A stretch of 64,000 bases of DNA from the NCBI RefSeq assembly GCF_902859855.1, contig NZ_CADIKH010000016.1:62001-126000 (forward strand). The letters are read 5' to 3'. Position numbers and translations under genes: made by a program. Within the stretch, counting starts at the first letter, position 1. Each line of letters begins with the position of its first letter. Source of the DNA: Paraburkholderia humisilvae (GTDB taxonomy: Bacteria; Pseudomonadota; Gammaproteobacteria; Burkholderiales; Burkholderiaceae). Shown piece after piece: positions 1-8,654 of the stretch. The notes beneath the pieces are model-generated. The model saw nothing but the letters and a program-made list of their open reading frames with translations. It did no database searches and was not told where the DNA came from.

Positions 1-283
1 CCGGGGGCGCGAACCCTACATGGTCGGCCGTTGAGATCGTCAAGCGAGGTCGCGTCGACACGTCGCACGTCGGTCAATCGCTGCACTGCTGACGTGACCC
101 TGGTCGATGTGATCGATACGTTGGCGTACATCGCGCACGCATCCCGCGGCCATCCTGGCGGAGGTCCTTGCAGGTATCCTCGGAAGGTCCCTTTTCCGCA
201 GATCCCGCGAGACCAGTGCGGTGATACCGCCGTGTCCGTTTCAGCATCGGTTTCGGTCCGTCGGCGTTCCAGCTAGCGATCCC

Positions 284-1843
284 ATGACGACACCTCCATC
301 CGCTCCCGGCAGCACCCTCGAAGCGTTGCCCAATCCGCGCGGCGGCGCCGTGCGCGCGGCCGAAACCGCACTTGCCGACGCCCTTTCCGCACACGAACAG
401 CATCGCGACGCGGCATTGTCCGTTTTGCACGCCGCGCACGCGCTGCGCGAAGCAGGGTGGCTTGCCGCCCATCGTTTTGCCGACGCGTTGGTGTTGGCTT
501 CGCCGCTTGCGTTCGATACTGCCGATGCCGCCCGTCCCGCTCATCTCGCCGGCGCCGCTGCAACGGAGAGTCCGGTCCGCACCGAATTCGGAGCGGCGCT
601 GCGCGCGTTTGCGGCCGCGCTTGGCAGGCGCAACCTGCAGGAGCTGTCGTGCTCGCCGTCCCTGTATGTGCACTATCGCGCGCTGTCGGCGCTGATCGCG
701 CAGCACACGCCGGGCTTTACCGTTGCATTCGAAAATCTCGCGCTGGCGGGTCGGCCGGTTTCGCCCGCGATGTTGCATACCCAGCCGGCGCAGCGGCTCG
801 CGCATCTACGGGCGCGTTACGAGCAGGCACTGCTGCCGGTATTGCGCGCGCAGACGGGTGACGGCGTCATGTCGGCAGCGACGCTCGTCGTGAAGGCCGC
901 GCTCGACGAGCTCGAGGCCTGTATCGCCGAGCTCACCGGTCCCGATCCCTATGATTTTTGGCGTCTTGCAGGCGGTTGCGCCCGCGCGCTGCGCGTGAGC
1001 GGTCACTTAGCCGGAGACCGCGCTGGCGACGCGGACGCGCGGCGTTTCTTCGCACGGTGCAACCTCGCGCTGGCGGATCAGGCACGCGGCATCCCGTTCG
1101 CGCCGCGCTCGCTGGTGCGCGCGACGCTGGCGTTGTTGTGGCGCGACTACGCGCTGTTTGGCGCAGCGGCCGAAGATACCGACCCGGTCGAACTGCTGCG
1201 CGATTACGGTCTGACGGTGGTCTGGCATGTGGCGGGCACGAGCGCATCGGAGGCGCTGTGGGAGGCGCAGGCCGCGGGGGCGGGTGCCCATCCGTCGGCC
1301 AGCGAAACGCAAGACCATCCGCGATTCAGCCCGACTGACCCCTCAGCCACCCCATCCGACGCGCATCAAACCCATCCTTCATCCACTCAACCGGCACCGA
1401 CCCGAGCACTCGGCGCAGTCACCGTTCACGCGAACGCGTACGAAGATTTTCTTCAGACCGCGGATGCATCGATTGCCGCCCTGTCGGAACACGCTCGCGC
1501 TGCCGATAACCCGCAAAAGGCCGACCCGAGCGCAGCGTTACAGGCGGGTGACGCCGCGTACCGGCTCGGTGCGTCCGCGTGCGCGCTCGGGCTCGGCCAT
1601 GTCGCGCTGCTGTCGGATGCGCTAGGCCTTGCGTGGCGACGTCGCGCGCACGCTGCAGCGGTGAAGCCCGACGCGCGGACACTGGTGAACATCGAAGCAC
1701 CCGATGCGGCGACGCTCGAACATGCGGCGCTTGCGTTGCGCGCGATGCTGCACCAGATCGCGGCAGGTATTGCGCCGCCACAATCGGGCAGCGCGCTCGC
1801 GGCGTTGACGCGCGCCATCGAATTGGGCGGCACGGCTACGTGA
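284..1843 (+). CDS. Hypothetical alanine-rich protein upstream of yqgE
   Basis: I do not recognise a firm family. The 519-residue product is alanine-, leucine- and arginine-rich, looks largely helical and has no obvious signal peptide or membrane segment. A proline/serine/threonine-rich linker at about residues 350-390 separates a large N-terminal part from a smaller C-terminal helical part. Helical blocks of this kind resemble the degenerate Hpt-like repeats of large chemosensory-pili kinases (ChpA/PilL), but no phosphorylatable histidine motif is visible, so this is only a suggestion. The ATG at 284 was chosen over an in-frame GTG at 221, although neither has a good ribosome binding site. 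The first 34 bases of the window may hold the last codons of an upstream gene (open until a TGA at 32-34), which cannot be judged from so little. Confidence 0.6.
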   Translation: MTTPPSAPGSTLEALPNPRGGAVRAAETALADALSAHEQHRDAALSVLHAAHALREAGWLAAHRFADALVLASPLAFDTADAARPAHLAGAAATESPVRTEFGAALRAFAAALGRRNLQELSCSPSLYVHYRALSALIAQHTPGFTVAFENLALAGRPVSPAMLHTQPAQRLAHLRARYEQALLPVLRAQTGDGVMSAATLVVKAALDELEACIAELTGPDPYDFWRLAGGCARALRVSGHLAGDRAGDADARRFFARCNLALADQARGIPFAPRSLVRATLALLWRDYALFGAAAEDTDPVELLRDYGLTVVWHVAGTSASEALWEAQAAGAGAHPSASETQDHPRFSPTDPSATPSDAHQTHPSSTQPAPTRALGAVTVHANAYEDFLQTADASIAALSEHARAADNPQKADPSAALQAGDAAYRLGASACALGLGHVALLSDALGLAWRRRAHAAAVKPDARTLVNIEAPDAATLEHAALALRAMLHQIAAGIAPPQSGSALAALTRAIELGGTAT

Positions 1844-2017
1844 AGTACCGCGCACATGGCATGCAACACAACGCGCTCGCGCCATCGGCCGGCCGTAAGT
1901 GCGTGTTAGAGTGCACCTATGGTCCGCCGTCCGTGGAGCGCGGAAGTGTTGCGTGGCGCATCACGCGCGGTGCATAGGCGGTCTGCACTTCCACTCGTCT
2001 TTGCTAGAATTTGACCT

Positions 2018-2596
2018 ATGTCCAAGAGTTCCGACCGCATCAATCTGACCAACCAGTTCCTGATCGCCATGCCCAACATGGCGGATCCGACGTTTTCAGG
2101 GACGGTGGTCTACCTTTGCGATCATAGCGAGCGCGGCGCACTCGGTCTGGTCATCAACCGGCCGACTGATATCGATCTGGAAGCGCTGTTCAATCGCATT
2201 GATCTGAAGCTCGAAATCGAACCCCTGCTGCATGTCCCCGTGTATTTCGGCGGCCCGGTGCAAACCGAGCGCGGCTTTGTATTGCATGACGCGGGGCAGG
2301 GCAGCTCATACACGTCGTCGATGCAAGTGCCGGGCGGCCTCGAAATGACCACGTCAAAAGACGTGCTCGAAGCGGTCGCGAACGGCAAGGGCCCCGGGCG
2401 CTTTCTGCTGACGCTCGGCCATGCGGGTTGGGGCGCGGGCCAACTCGAGGAAGAAATCTCGAAGAACGGCTGGCTTACCGTCGAGGCCGACCCGAAGATC
2501 GTCTTCGATGTGCCGGCCGAAGACCGCTTCGAAGCGGCGCTTGCGCTGCTCGGTGTATCACTTTCGATGCTTTCCGGCGAAGCAGGTCACGCATGA
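2018..2596 (+). CDS. yqgE: YqgE/AlgH family protein (UPF0301)
   Basis: This 192-residue protein has the usual length and composition of the UPF0301/AlgH family (DUF179). The N-terminal stretch NQFLIAMPNMADPTFSGTVV (about residues 10-29) and GALGLVINRP (about 41-50) are family hallmarks, as is the central GGPV. Its biochemical role is not established; AlgH has been linked to alginate regulation in Pseudomonas. The gene overlaps ruvX by four bases (ATGA), the classic yqgE-ruvX coupling. No Shine-Dalgarno sequence precedes the ATG, and a TAGAAT hexamer lies only seven bases upstream of it. Confidence 0.95.
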   Translation: MSKSSDRINLTNQFLIAMPNMADPTFSGTVVYLCDHSERGALGLVINRPTDIDLEALFNRIDLKLEIEPLLHVPVYFGGPVQTERGFVLHDAGQGSSYTSSMQVPGGLEMTTSKDVLEAVANGKGPGRFLLTLGHAGWGAGQLEEEISKNGWLTVEADPKIVFDVPAEDRFEAALALLGVSLSMLSGEAGHA

Positions 2597-3024
2597 GCGT
2601 TGCGCCCGAACGTGAAGCGACGCTGCTTGCGTTCGATTATGGCGAGAAACGCATTGGCGTCGCCGTTGGCAATTCCCTGACGAAAAGCGCGCGGCCGCTC
2701 GTGGTCGTGCAGAACCGCAACCGCGACTATCGTTTTGCCGAACTCGGCAAGCTGATCGGCGAATGGAAGCCGGATGCGCTGGTGGTCGGTCTGCCGATGC
2801 ATCCGGATGGCACCCCGCACGCGATGACCCAGCAGGCAAAACGCTTCGGCAATCAGTTGAACGGCCGTTTCAATCTGCCCGTGACGTGGGTCGACGAGCG
2901 CTATTCGTCGGTCGAAGCCGAAGCCGGTGTGCGCAGCGGCGTGGCCCGTGCGGAACTGCTCGATGCCGAAGCCGCCTGCATCATCCTTCAGCAGTACTTC
3001 GAAGAATCCGGATTACCCCGATGA
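2593..3024 (+). CDS. ruvX: RuvX/YqgF Holliday junction resolvase-like nuclease
   Basis: The 143-residue product matches the RuvX/YqgF family in length and motifs: an RNase H-like first strand with DYGEKRIGVAVG near residues 15-26, VVGLPMHPDG in the middle and WVDERYSS with the second acidic site. Family members are involved in 16S rRNA 5'-end processing and have been proposed as Holliday junction resolvases. The start is the ATG inside the yqgE stop (ATGA overlap), which implies translational coupling. The stop overlaps the pyrR start by four bases as well, so yqgE, ruvX and pyrR form one tight transcription unit. Confidence 0.95.
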   Translation: MSVAPEREATLLAFDYGEKRIGVAVGNSLTKSARPLVVVQNRNRDYRFAELGKLIGEWKPDALVVGLPMHPDGTPHAMTQQAKRFGNQLNGRFNLPVTWVDERYSSVEAEAGVRSGVARAELLDAEAACIILQQYFEESGLPR

Positions 3025-3569
3025 GCCAGAACCTCAGTTCCCTTGACGCGGAGGCGCTTTATCGCGTCGTGCTCGAACAGATCCGTGCGGCTTATGGTGA
3101 AGCGCTCGGTCATCCGGACGAGCCCGGCGGTGCGGTGCTGGCCGGCATCTATAGCGGCGGCGCGTGGCTTGCGGAGCGTCTTGCGCGCGACCTGAACGTG
3201 CCGGGCTACGGCGTCGTCAACGTCGCGCTGCATCGCGACGACTATGCGAAGAAGGGCCTGCATACGCAAGCGAGCCCGACGTCGCTGCCATTCGACGTCA
3301 GCAATCACCGCATTCTGCTGGTCGACGATGTGCTGTATACCGGCCGCACCGTGCGCGCGGCCATCAACGAACTTTACGACTACGGCCGGCCCGCCGCGGT
3401 GGAACTGGCGGTGCTGGCGGACCGCGGTGGGCGCGAGTTGCCGGTTGCGGCGCGCTTTGTCGGCGGTGTCGTCGATGTACCGGCCGATGCGACGCTCGTG
3501 CTTGCGCGCCATGACGAAGCAGCGGGCGCGCCGCGTTTCACTTTTCATACCGAAGCACGCGCGGATTGA
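3021..3569 (+). CDS. pyrR: PyrR bifunctional regulator / uracil phosphoribosyltransferase
   Basis: This 182-residue phosphoribosyltransferase carries the PRPP-binding signature LLVDDVLYTGRT (about residues 98-109) and an N-terminal GIYSGGAWLA segment typical of PyrR. In the family PyrR converts uracil and PRPP to UMP, and in Gram-positive bacteria it also binds pyr mRNA. RNA binding is less certain in proteobacteria, where the gene often simply heads pyrBC. It overlaps ruvX by four bases and is followed by pyrB after a 135-bp gap that holds a short tandem repeat. No anti-terminator structure could be established in that gap. Confidence 0.93.
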   Translation: MSQNLSSLDAEALYRVVLEQIRAAYGEALGHPDEPGGAVLAGIYSGGAWLAERLARDLNVPGYGVVNVALHRDDYAKKGLHTQASPTSLPFDVSNHRILLVDDVLYTGRTVRAAINELYDYGRPAAVELAVLADRGGRELPVAARFVGGVVDVPADATLVLARHDEAAGAPRFTFHTEARAD

Positions 3570-3590
3570 ACATAACTGCCGCGGCGAGCG

Positions 3591-3630
3591 GCACGAAATG
3601 GCACGAAGCGGCACGAAGCGGCACGAAGCG
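3591..3630 (+). repeat. 10-bp tandem repeat between pyrR and pyrB
   Basis: Four consecutive 10-base units: one gcacgaaatg followed by three exact copies of gcacgaagcg. The array lies in the short spacer between the pyrR stop (3569) and the pyrB start (3705). Copy number in such short arrays often varies by slippage between strains. Confidence 0.85.
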
Positions 3631-3704
3631 GCGCGCGAGCCGATGCGCCCAACGCGTTCACCACGCGCCGCGCTTTGCCGCAACACGTTTGACTCAGGAC
3701 CACG

Positions 3705-4731
3705 ATGAACAAGCCCAACCCGGTCACCCAGGATTCCACGCAGCGCGCCGCCGAGGCGCGGCATTTTCGTTACGGTTTCCTGAAGGGTAATCCGCAGCTC
3801 ACGAAGAACGGCGAGCTCAAGCATCTGTTGACGATCGAAGGCTTGCCGCGCGCGATCGTCAATCACATTCTCGACACGGCCGAGCAGTTCGTCAGCGTGA
3901 CGGACCGCGAGGTGAAGAAGGTGCCGCTGTTGCGCGGCAAGTCGGTGTTCAATCTGTTTTTCGAGAACTCGACGCGTACGCGCACGACGTTTGAAATCGC
4001 CGCGAAGCGGCTGTCAGCCGACGTGATCAATCTGAACATCAACGCATCGTCGACGAGCAAGGGCGAGTCGTTGCTCGATACGATCAATAATCTGTCGGCG
4101 ATGCACGCGGATATGTTTGTCGTGCGGCATGCATCGAGCGGCGCGCCTTATCTGATTGCCGAGCACTGCGCGCCGCACGTGCACGTGATCAATGCCGGCG
4201 ACGGACGCCATGCGCACCCTACGCAGGGCCTGCTTGTACACGATCCGCCATTACAAGCGCGATTTCACGAATCTGCGGGTGGCGATTGTCGGCGATATTT
4301 TGCACTCGCGCGTCGCGCGCTCGGATATCCACGCGCTCACCACGCTCGGCGTGCCCGAAGTGCGCGCGATCGGCCCGCGCACGCTGCTACCGGGCGGGCT
4401 CGAACAGATGGGCGTGCGTGTGTTCCACAATCTCGACGAGGGACTGAAGGACGTCGACGTGATCATCATGCTGCGTTTGCAGAACGAGCGGATGAGCGGC
4501 GCGCTGCTGCCGTCGGCGCAGGAATACTTCAAGAGCTGGGGCCTGACGCCCGAGCGCCTCGCACTCGCGAAGCCCGATGCGATCGTGATGCACCCCGGCC
4601 CGATGAACCGCGGCGTCGAGATCGATTCGCAGGTCGCGGACGGTCCGCAGTCGGTCATTCTGAATCAGGTGACGTTCGGTATCGCGGTTCGCATGGCGGT
4701 GATGGGTATCGTCGCGGGCAACCACGACTGA
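3705..4731 (+). pseudogene. pyrB: Aspartate carbamoyltransferase catalytic subunit, frameshifted
   Basis: PyrB makes carbamoyl-aspartate in pyrimidine synthesis. The first 177 codons read well, including the carbamoyl-phosphate motif ENSTRTRTTFE (start near residue 89) and the HPTQGLL motif. The frame then breaks at 4236/4237: the C-terminal half (YTIRHYK onward, ending HPGPMN...GNHD) continues in another frame to 4731. Homologues read LLDMYTI here, so the sequence fits loss of five bases (acatg) between ttg and tac. The N-terminal extension is that of class A ATCases, which assemble with an inactive PyrC'-type subunit, and such a gene lies directly downstream. If the deletion is real the enzyme is truncated and the cell would depend on another ATCase or on uracil. 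A sequencing or assembly error is the other explanation. Confidence 0.88.
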
Positions 4732-4840
4732 TTGCACGCGCAACGATCGACACGGCTGGCGACGGTGTACATATGCACGGAAAGGCACATACGGCACATC
4801 AAGGCGGCATCGCAACAAACAACGCACAAGAAGGCAGCGC

Positions 4841-6118
4841 ATGAAGATTCACATCGAGGGCGGCACGCTGATCGATCCGGCCGCGGGCACCGAACGGCAG
4901 CAGGACATCTTTATCGCGGCGGGCAAGATCGTTGCGCTCGGTAGCGCGCCCGCCGACTTCCACGCGGCGAAGACCATCGATGCGCGCGGCCTGATGGTCA
5001 CGCCGGGGCTCGTCGATCTGTCCGCGCGGCTGCGTGAGCCGGGCTACGAACACAAGGCGACACTCGAATCCGAAATGGCCGCGGCGCTTGCGGGCGGCGT
5101 GACGACGCTTGTGTGTCCGCCCGACACGGACCCGGTGCTCGACGAACCGGGCCTTGTCGAAATGCTGAAGTTCCGTGCGCGCAATCTGAATCAGGTGCAC
5201 GTGTATCCGCTCGGCGCGCTGACGGTCGGCCTGAAAGGGCAGGTGATCACCGAGATGGTCGAGCTGACCGAGGCGGGCTGCATCGGTTTTTCGCAGGCGG
5301 ATGTGCCGGTCGTCGATACGCAGGTGCTGCTGCGCGCACTGCAGTACGCGAGCACGTATGGTTTTACGGTGTGGCTGCGCCCGCTGGACGCTTATCTCGC
5401 CAAGGGCGGTGTTGCCGCGAGCGGCGCGCTGGCGTCGCGGCTGGGGTTGTCCGGCGTGCCGGTATCGGCGGAAACGATCGCGTTGCACACGATATTCGAA
5501 CTGGTTCGCGTGACCGGCGCGCGCGTGCATGTGTCGCATCTGTCGTCAGCGGCCGGCATCGAGCTCACACGTGCCGCGAAGGCGGAAGGTTTGCCGGTCA
5601 CCTGCGATGTGACGATCAACCATGTGCATCTGATCGACGTCGATATCGGTTACTTCGATGCGCAGTTCCGCCTCGATCCGCCGCTGCGTTCGCAGCGCGA
5701 TCGCGAAGCGATTCGCATGGGCCTGATCGACGGGACGATTGATGCGATATGCTCGGACCACACGCCGGTCGATGACGACGAAAAGCTGTTGCCGTTTGCC
5801 GAAGCGACGCCGGGCGCAACCGGACTCGAACTCCTGCTATCGCTGACCGTGAAGTGGGCCGACGAAGCTAAGGTGCCGCTCGCACGGGCCATCAAGCGCA
5901 TCACCGCGGCGCCGGCCGGCGTGCTGAAGCTCGCGGCGGGCCGTATCGAAGCGGGTGTGTCCGCGGACCTGTGCATCTTCGAGCGCGACGCTTATTGGCG
6001 CGTCGAACCGCGCGCGCTGAAGAGCCAGGGGCATAACACGCCGTTTCTCGGATACGAACTGCCGGCGCGCGTGCGCGCGACCATCGTGTCCGGGCAACTG
6101 GCATTCGAACAACGCTGA
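4841..6118 (+). CDS. pyrX: Dihydroorotase-like PyrC' (probably non-catalytic ATCase partner)
   Basis: This 425-residue amidohydrolase-fold protein aligns with long-type dihydroorotases, but the metal-binding Asp-x-His-x-His after the first strand reads DLSARLREPG (residues 59-68): both histidines are replaced, by Ser61 and Arg63. Later elements (SHLSS, ICSDHTP) remain. In Pseudomonas the equivalent pyrC' product is inactive and is needed to assemble the PyrB dodecamer; the same role is inferred here. A functional PyrC should be encoded elsewhere. The ATG at 4841 follows an AAGG site six bases upstream. It sits 109 bp after the broken pyrB. Confidence 0.9.
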   Translation: MKIHIEGGTLIDPAAGTERQQDIFIAAGKIVALGSAPADFHAAKTIDARGLMVTPGLVDLSARLREPGYEHKATLESEMAAALAGGVTTLVCPPDTDPVLDEPGLVEMLKFRARNLNQVHVYPLGALTVGLKGQVITEMVELTEAGCIGFSQADVPVVDTQVLLRALQYASTYGFTVWLRPLDAYLAKGGVAASGALASRLGLSGVPVSAETIALHTIFELVRVTGARVHVSHLSSAAGIELTRAAKAEGLPVTCDVTINHVHLIDVDIGYFDAQFRLDPPLRSQRDREAIRMGLIDGTIDAICSDHTPVDDDEKLLPFAEATPGATGLELLLSLTVKWADEAKVPLARAIKRITAAPAGVLKLAAGRIEAGVSADLCIFERDAYWRVEPRALKSQGHNTPFLGYELPARVRATIVSGQLAFEQR

Positions 6119-6144
6119 ACTCAAACGCACGGAAGACTTTCAGC

Positions 6145-6984
6145 ATGAAGCACGCGTTCCGCAAGATACGACTTGTTGCCCATCTGGCGTACGGCATGTG
6201 GGTAGTCGCCACGCGCTTTTCGCGGGTCACCGCGCAACAGCGCTCTGAACTGAACCGCGCGTGGTCGCTGCGATTTCTGCAGCTCGCGGGCATGCGCCTG
6301 GTCGTGCACAACGACGGCGCGCGGCTCGACGAAGGGGCGCTGGTCGTCAGCAATCATGTTTCGTGGATCGATATCTACGTGATCAACGCATGGCGGCCGA
6401 CGCGCTTCGTGTCGAAAGCGGAAGTGCGCAAGTGGCCGGTGATCGGCTGGTTCGCGGAACAGCTCGACACCGTGTTTTTGCAGCGTGAGAAACGCAGCGA
6501 CGCGAAGCGCATCGTGCATGAGCTCGCGGATCACCTCATTGCTGGCGACGTGATTTGCGTGTTCCCCGAGGGCACGACAACCGACGGGCGCGAACTGCTG
6601 CCGTTTCATGCGAACCTGTTCCAGGCGGCTGTGTCCGCAGCGCGGCCGGTGCAGCCGCTCTGTCTTTACTACGAAGATGCGCGCGGCAATCAGTCGACGG
6701 CGCCGTCGTATATCGGCGAGATGTCGCTGGGCGAGTCGCTCGATACGTTATTGCGCGGCACGCCGCTGACTGCGCATGTGGTTGTTTGCGATCCGCTCGC
6801 GCCGGGTGCGGAGCGGCGCGTGCTGGCCGCGCAGGCGCAGGCGGCGGTGGAGGGCGCGCTCGATCGTCTGCGGCCGGTTGGCGCGCGTGCGCGGCAGCAG
6901 GCGGTGCTTGGGCAAACTGAGCAGGAGGCCGATGCGGCGCACGCCGGCGATACGCCGGCGGCCAACGGACCGCTCGCGCAATAA
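6145..6984 (+). CDS. plsC: 1-acyl-sn-glycerol-3-phosphate acyltransferase (PlsC-type)
   Basis: The 279-residue product belongs to the PlsC/LPLAT acyltransferases that acylate lysophosphatidic acid at the inner membrane during phospholipid synthesis. The catalytic motif NHxxxxD is present as NHVSWID (residues 70-76), and motif III as FPEGTTTDG (140-148). One hydrophobic N-terminal helix could anchor it in the membrane. The C-terminal 40 residues are alanine-rich and probably disordered. The gene follows pyrC' after 26 bp and is likely co-transcribed. Ornithine-lipid acyltransferase (OlsA) has the same fold and cannot be excluded. Confidence 0.88.
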   Translation: MKHAFRKIRLVAHLAYGMWVVATRFSRVTAQQRSELNRAWSLRFLQLAGMRLVVHNDGARLDEGALVVSNHVSWIDIYVINAWRPTRFVSKAEVRKWPVIGWFAEQLDTVFLQREKRSDAKRIVHELADHLIAGDVICVFPEGTTTDGRELLPFHANLFQAAVSAARPVQPLCLYYEDARGNQSTAPSYIGEMSLGESLDTLLRGTPLTAHVVVCDPLAPGAERRVLAAQAQAAVEGALDRLRPVGARARQQAVLGQTEQEADAAHAGDTPAANGPLAQ

Positions 6985-7120
6985 GGCGGGCGGACACGTA
7001 GCAATCGCAGTCGCTCGCGGTCGCTCACAGTTGGGTCAGCGGGCGGCGCGAACGAACGTCTCACGTGCGCCTGTGTCTGATCGAACAGACGGAAACCGAC
7101 CAATCGATTACCCTCCCCCG

Positions 7121-7747
7121 ATGCTCACGGATCCCGATTTCTTTCTTTGGAATATTTTCGCTAGCGTTGGCGATGCGGCATTCACGCTGCCGATTGCGCT
7201 TGTTTGCGCGATCTGGCTGTGGTTTTCCGCACGTCGCGAGGCCGGTCGCTGGATACTGTTGCTCGCGATCGGCATGGCGCTTGTAGGCGCAACCAAGATT
7301 CTGTACGCGGGCTGTGGCATCGAAATTCAATCGCTGCATTTCCGCGTGCTTAGCGGTCACACCACGTTGTCGGCGATGGTCTGGACCGTCGCGATGTCGT
7401 TGTTGTGCCGTTGTGCGGGCGGTCGCGCACGGACCGGCGTGATCATCGGATTGCTGATCGGTGTGCTGACCGCGGTCGCGCGCGTGTTCGACGACGCGCA
7501 TTCGGTCACCGAAGTGATTGCCGGCTGGGTGCTAGGCGCGGCGCTCGCGATCGTGTTCGTGCGCAGCTTTGTGCGTTCGCGCGTGAAGCTCGCGAAGCCG
7601 CGTTTTGCGGCACTGGGGCTGTTGCTGGTCGCGTCGGTTGCGTATGGGCGCCATGCGCCGATTCAGCAGATGATCGAAGACTATTCGCCGGGGGTGTGTG
7701 CGAGGTTGTTTCCGAGTCTGGCTGCGGAGGTGCGTAGGGAGTTATAG
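7121..7747 (+). CDS. PAP2-like phosphatase superfamily membrane protein
   Basis: The 208-residue protein has about five hydrophobic segments and two recognisable PAP2 motifs: LSGH (the PSGH motif) and a third motif reading R-x5-H-x3-E (ARVFDDAHSVTE) in place of SR-x5-H-x3-D. The KX6RP motif is not evident. Family members dephosphorylate lipid phosphates such as undecaprenyl pyrophosphate or phosphatidic acid at the periplasmic face. The altered motifs make activity uncertain. The ATG at 7121 was chosen because the hydrophobic region starts directly after it; the reading frame stays open far upstream inside plsC. Confidence 0.75.
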   Translation: MLTDPDFFLWNIFASVGDAAFTLPIALVCAIWLWFSARREAGRWILLLAIGMALVGATKILYAGCGIEIQSLHFRVLSGHTTLSAMVWTVAMSLLCRCAGGRARTGVIIGLLIGVLTAVARVFDDAHSVTEVIAGWVLGAALAIVFVRSFVRSRVKLAKPRFAALGLLLVASVAYGRHAPIQQMIEDYSPGVCARLFPSLAAEVRREL

Positions 7748-7799
7748 CACTGCGCCGTGCGGCCTCGCACCCGCGCAGTGCATCGGCTGATTCCCGCGC

Positions 7800-8654
7800 T
7801 TATTCGGTGTCGGCGGATGCGCGACAGCCTGAGCAATCCATCTGCGTGACTGTGCGGTCCGCCGGTTCACGCGTGAGTCGGACCGCGGATAGCTGATTGC
7901 CCCACACGCAGCCGGAATCGAGCCCGATCACGTTGTCACGCATCAGCAGGCCGAGCGCGGCCCAATGGCCGAAAACAACAGTAACCTCCGCGGTGCGCCG
8001 CGACGGCACATCGAACCAGGGCATAAAGCCCGACGGCGTCGAATCAAGACCGCCGCTCGACGTGAAATCCATTACGCCGTCCGCGTTGCAAAAGCGCATT
8101 CTGGTCAGCGCGGTGCAGGTCACGCGCAGCCTGTCGATGCCTTTGAGGCTCGGCTTCCAGCGGTTCGGCTCGTTGCCGTACAGGCCTGCCAGCGTTTCTT
8201 TCCAGTTCGGCGCGCGCAGTGCGCGCTGCAGTTCGTTGGCGAGTTCCATTGTCAGCGTCGCGTCCCACTGCGGCGGCACGCCGGCGTGGACGAGCAGCAT
8301 GTCGTTATCGAAATGCGCGATGGGGCGGTGGCGGACCCATTCGAGCAGTTCGTCGGCATCGGGCGCGGCAAGAATGTCGTCGATCGTGTCGCCTTTTTTC
8401 AACTTGCGGATGCCGGCCGACACCGATAGCAGATGCAGGTCATGATTACCGAGCACCGTAATTGCGCGGTCACCCAGAGCGACCAGCTCGCGCAGCGTGG
8501 CAAGCGAGCCGGGACCGCGGTTGACGATGTCGCCGGCGAACCACAGCGGGGTGTCATCCGACGGCGCGGCTTTCGCGAGCAAGCGCTGGAATTCGTTGTG
8601 GCAGCCTTGCAGGTCGCCGAAGGCGAGGGGAGCGGGCCGCGTGGAAGTGGTCAT
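7800..8654 (-). CDS. apaH: Symmetric diadenosine tetraphosphatase ApaH
   Basis: ApaH hydrolyses Ap4A to two ADP. The 284-residue product has the calcineurin-like metallophosphatase motifs in order: GDLQGC (GDxHG variant), GDIVNRGPGS, LGNHDLHLL, a central LVHAGVPP and a late FGHWA. The start is the ATG at 8654, leaving out a short in-frame upstream extension. The gene is transcribed away from rmlB, and apaH is the usual border gene of the O-polysaccharide cluster in Burkholderia pseudomallei and relatives. The last residues are cysteine-containing (CSGCRAS) and look unstructured. Confidence 0.95.
   Translation of the reverse strand: MTTSTRPAPLAFGDLQGCHNEFQRLLAKAAPSDDTPLWFAGDIVNRGPGSLATLRELVALGDRAITVLGNHDLHLLSVSAGIRKLKKGDTIDDILAAPDADELLEWVRHRPIAHFDNDMLLVHAGVPPQWDATLTMELANELQRALRAPNWKETLAGLYGNEPNRWKPSLKGIDRLRVTCTALTRMRFCNADGVMDFTSSGGLDSTPSGFMPWFDVPSRRTAEVTVVFGHWAALGLLMRDNVIGLDSGCVWGNQLSAVRLTREPADRTVTQMDCSGCRASADTE

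Noticed and set aside
74..805. Long - strand reading frame opposite the first hypothetical gene
   Set aside because: Its product is arginine-rich with no domain character, as expected for the antisense of a GC-rich alanine-rich gene.
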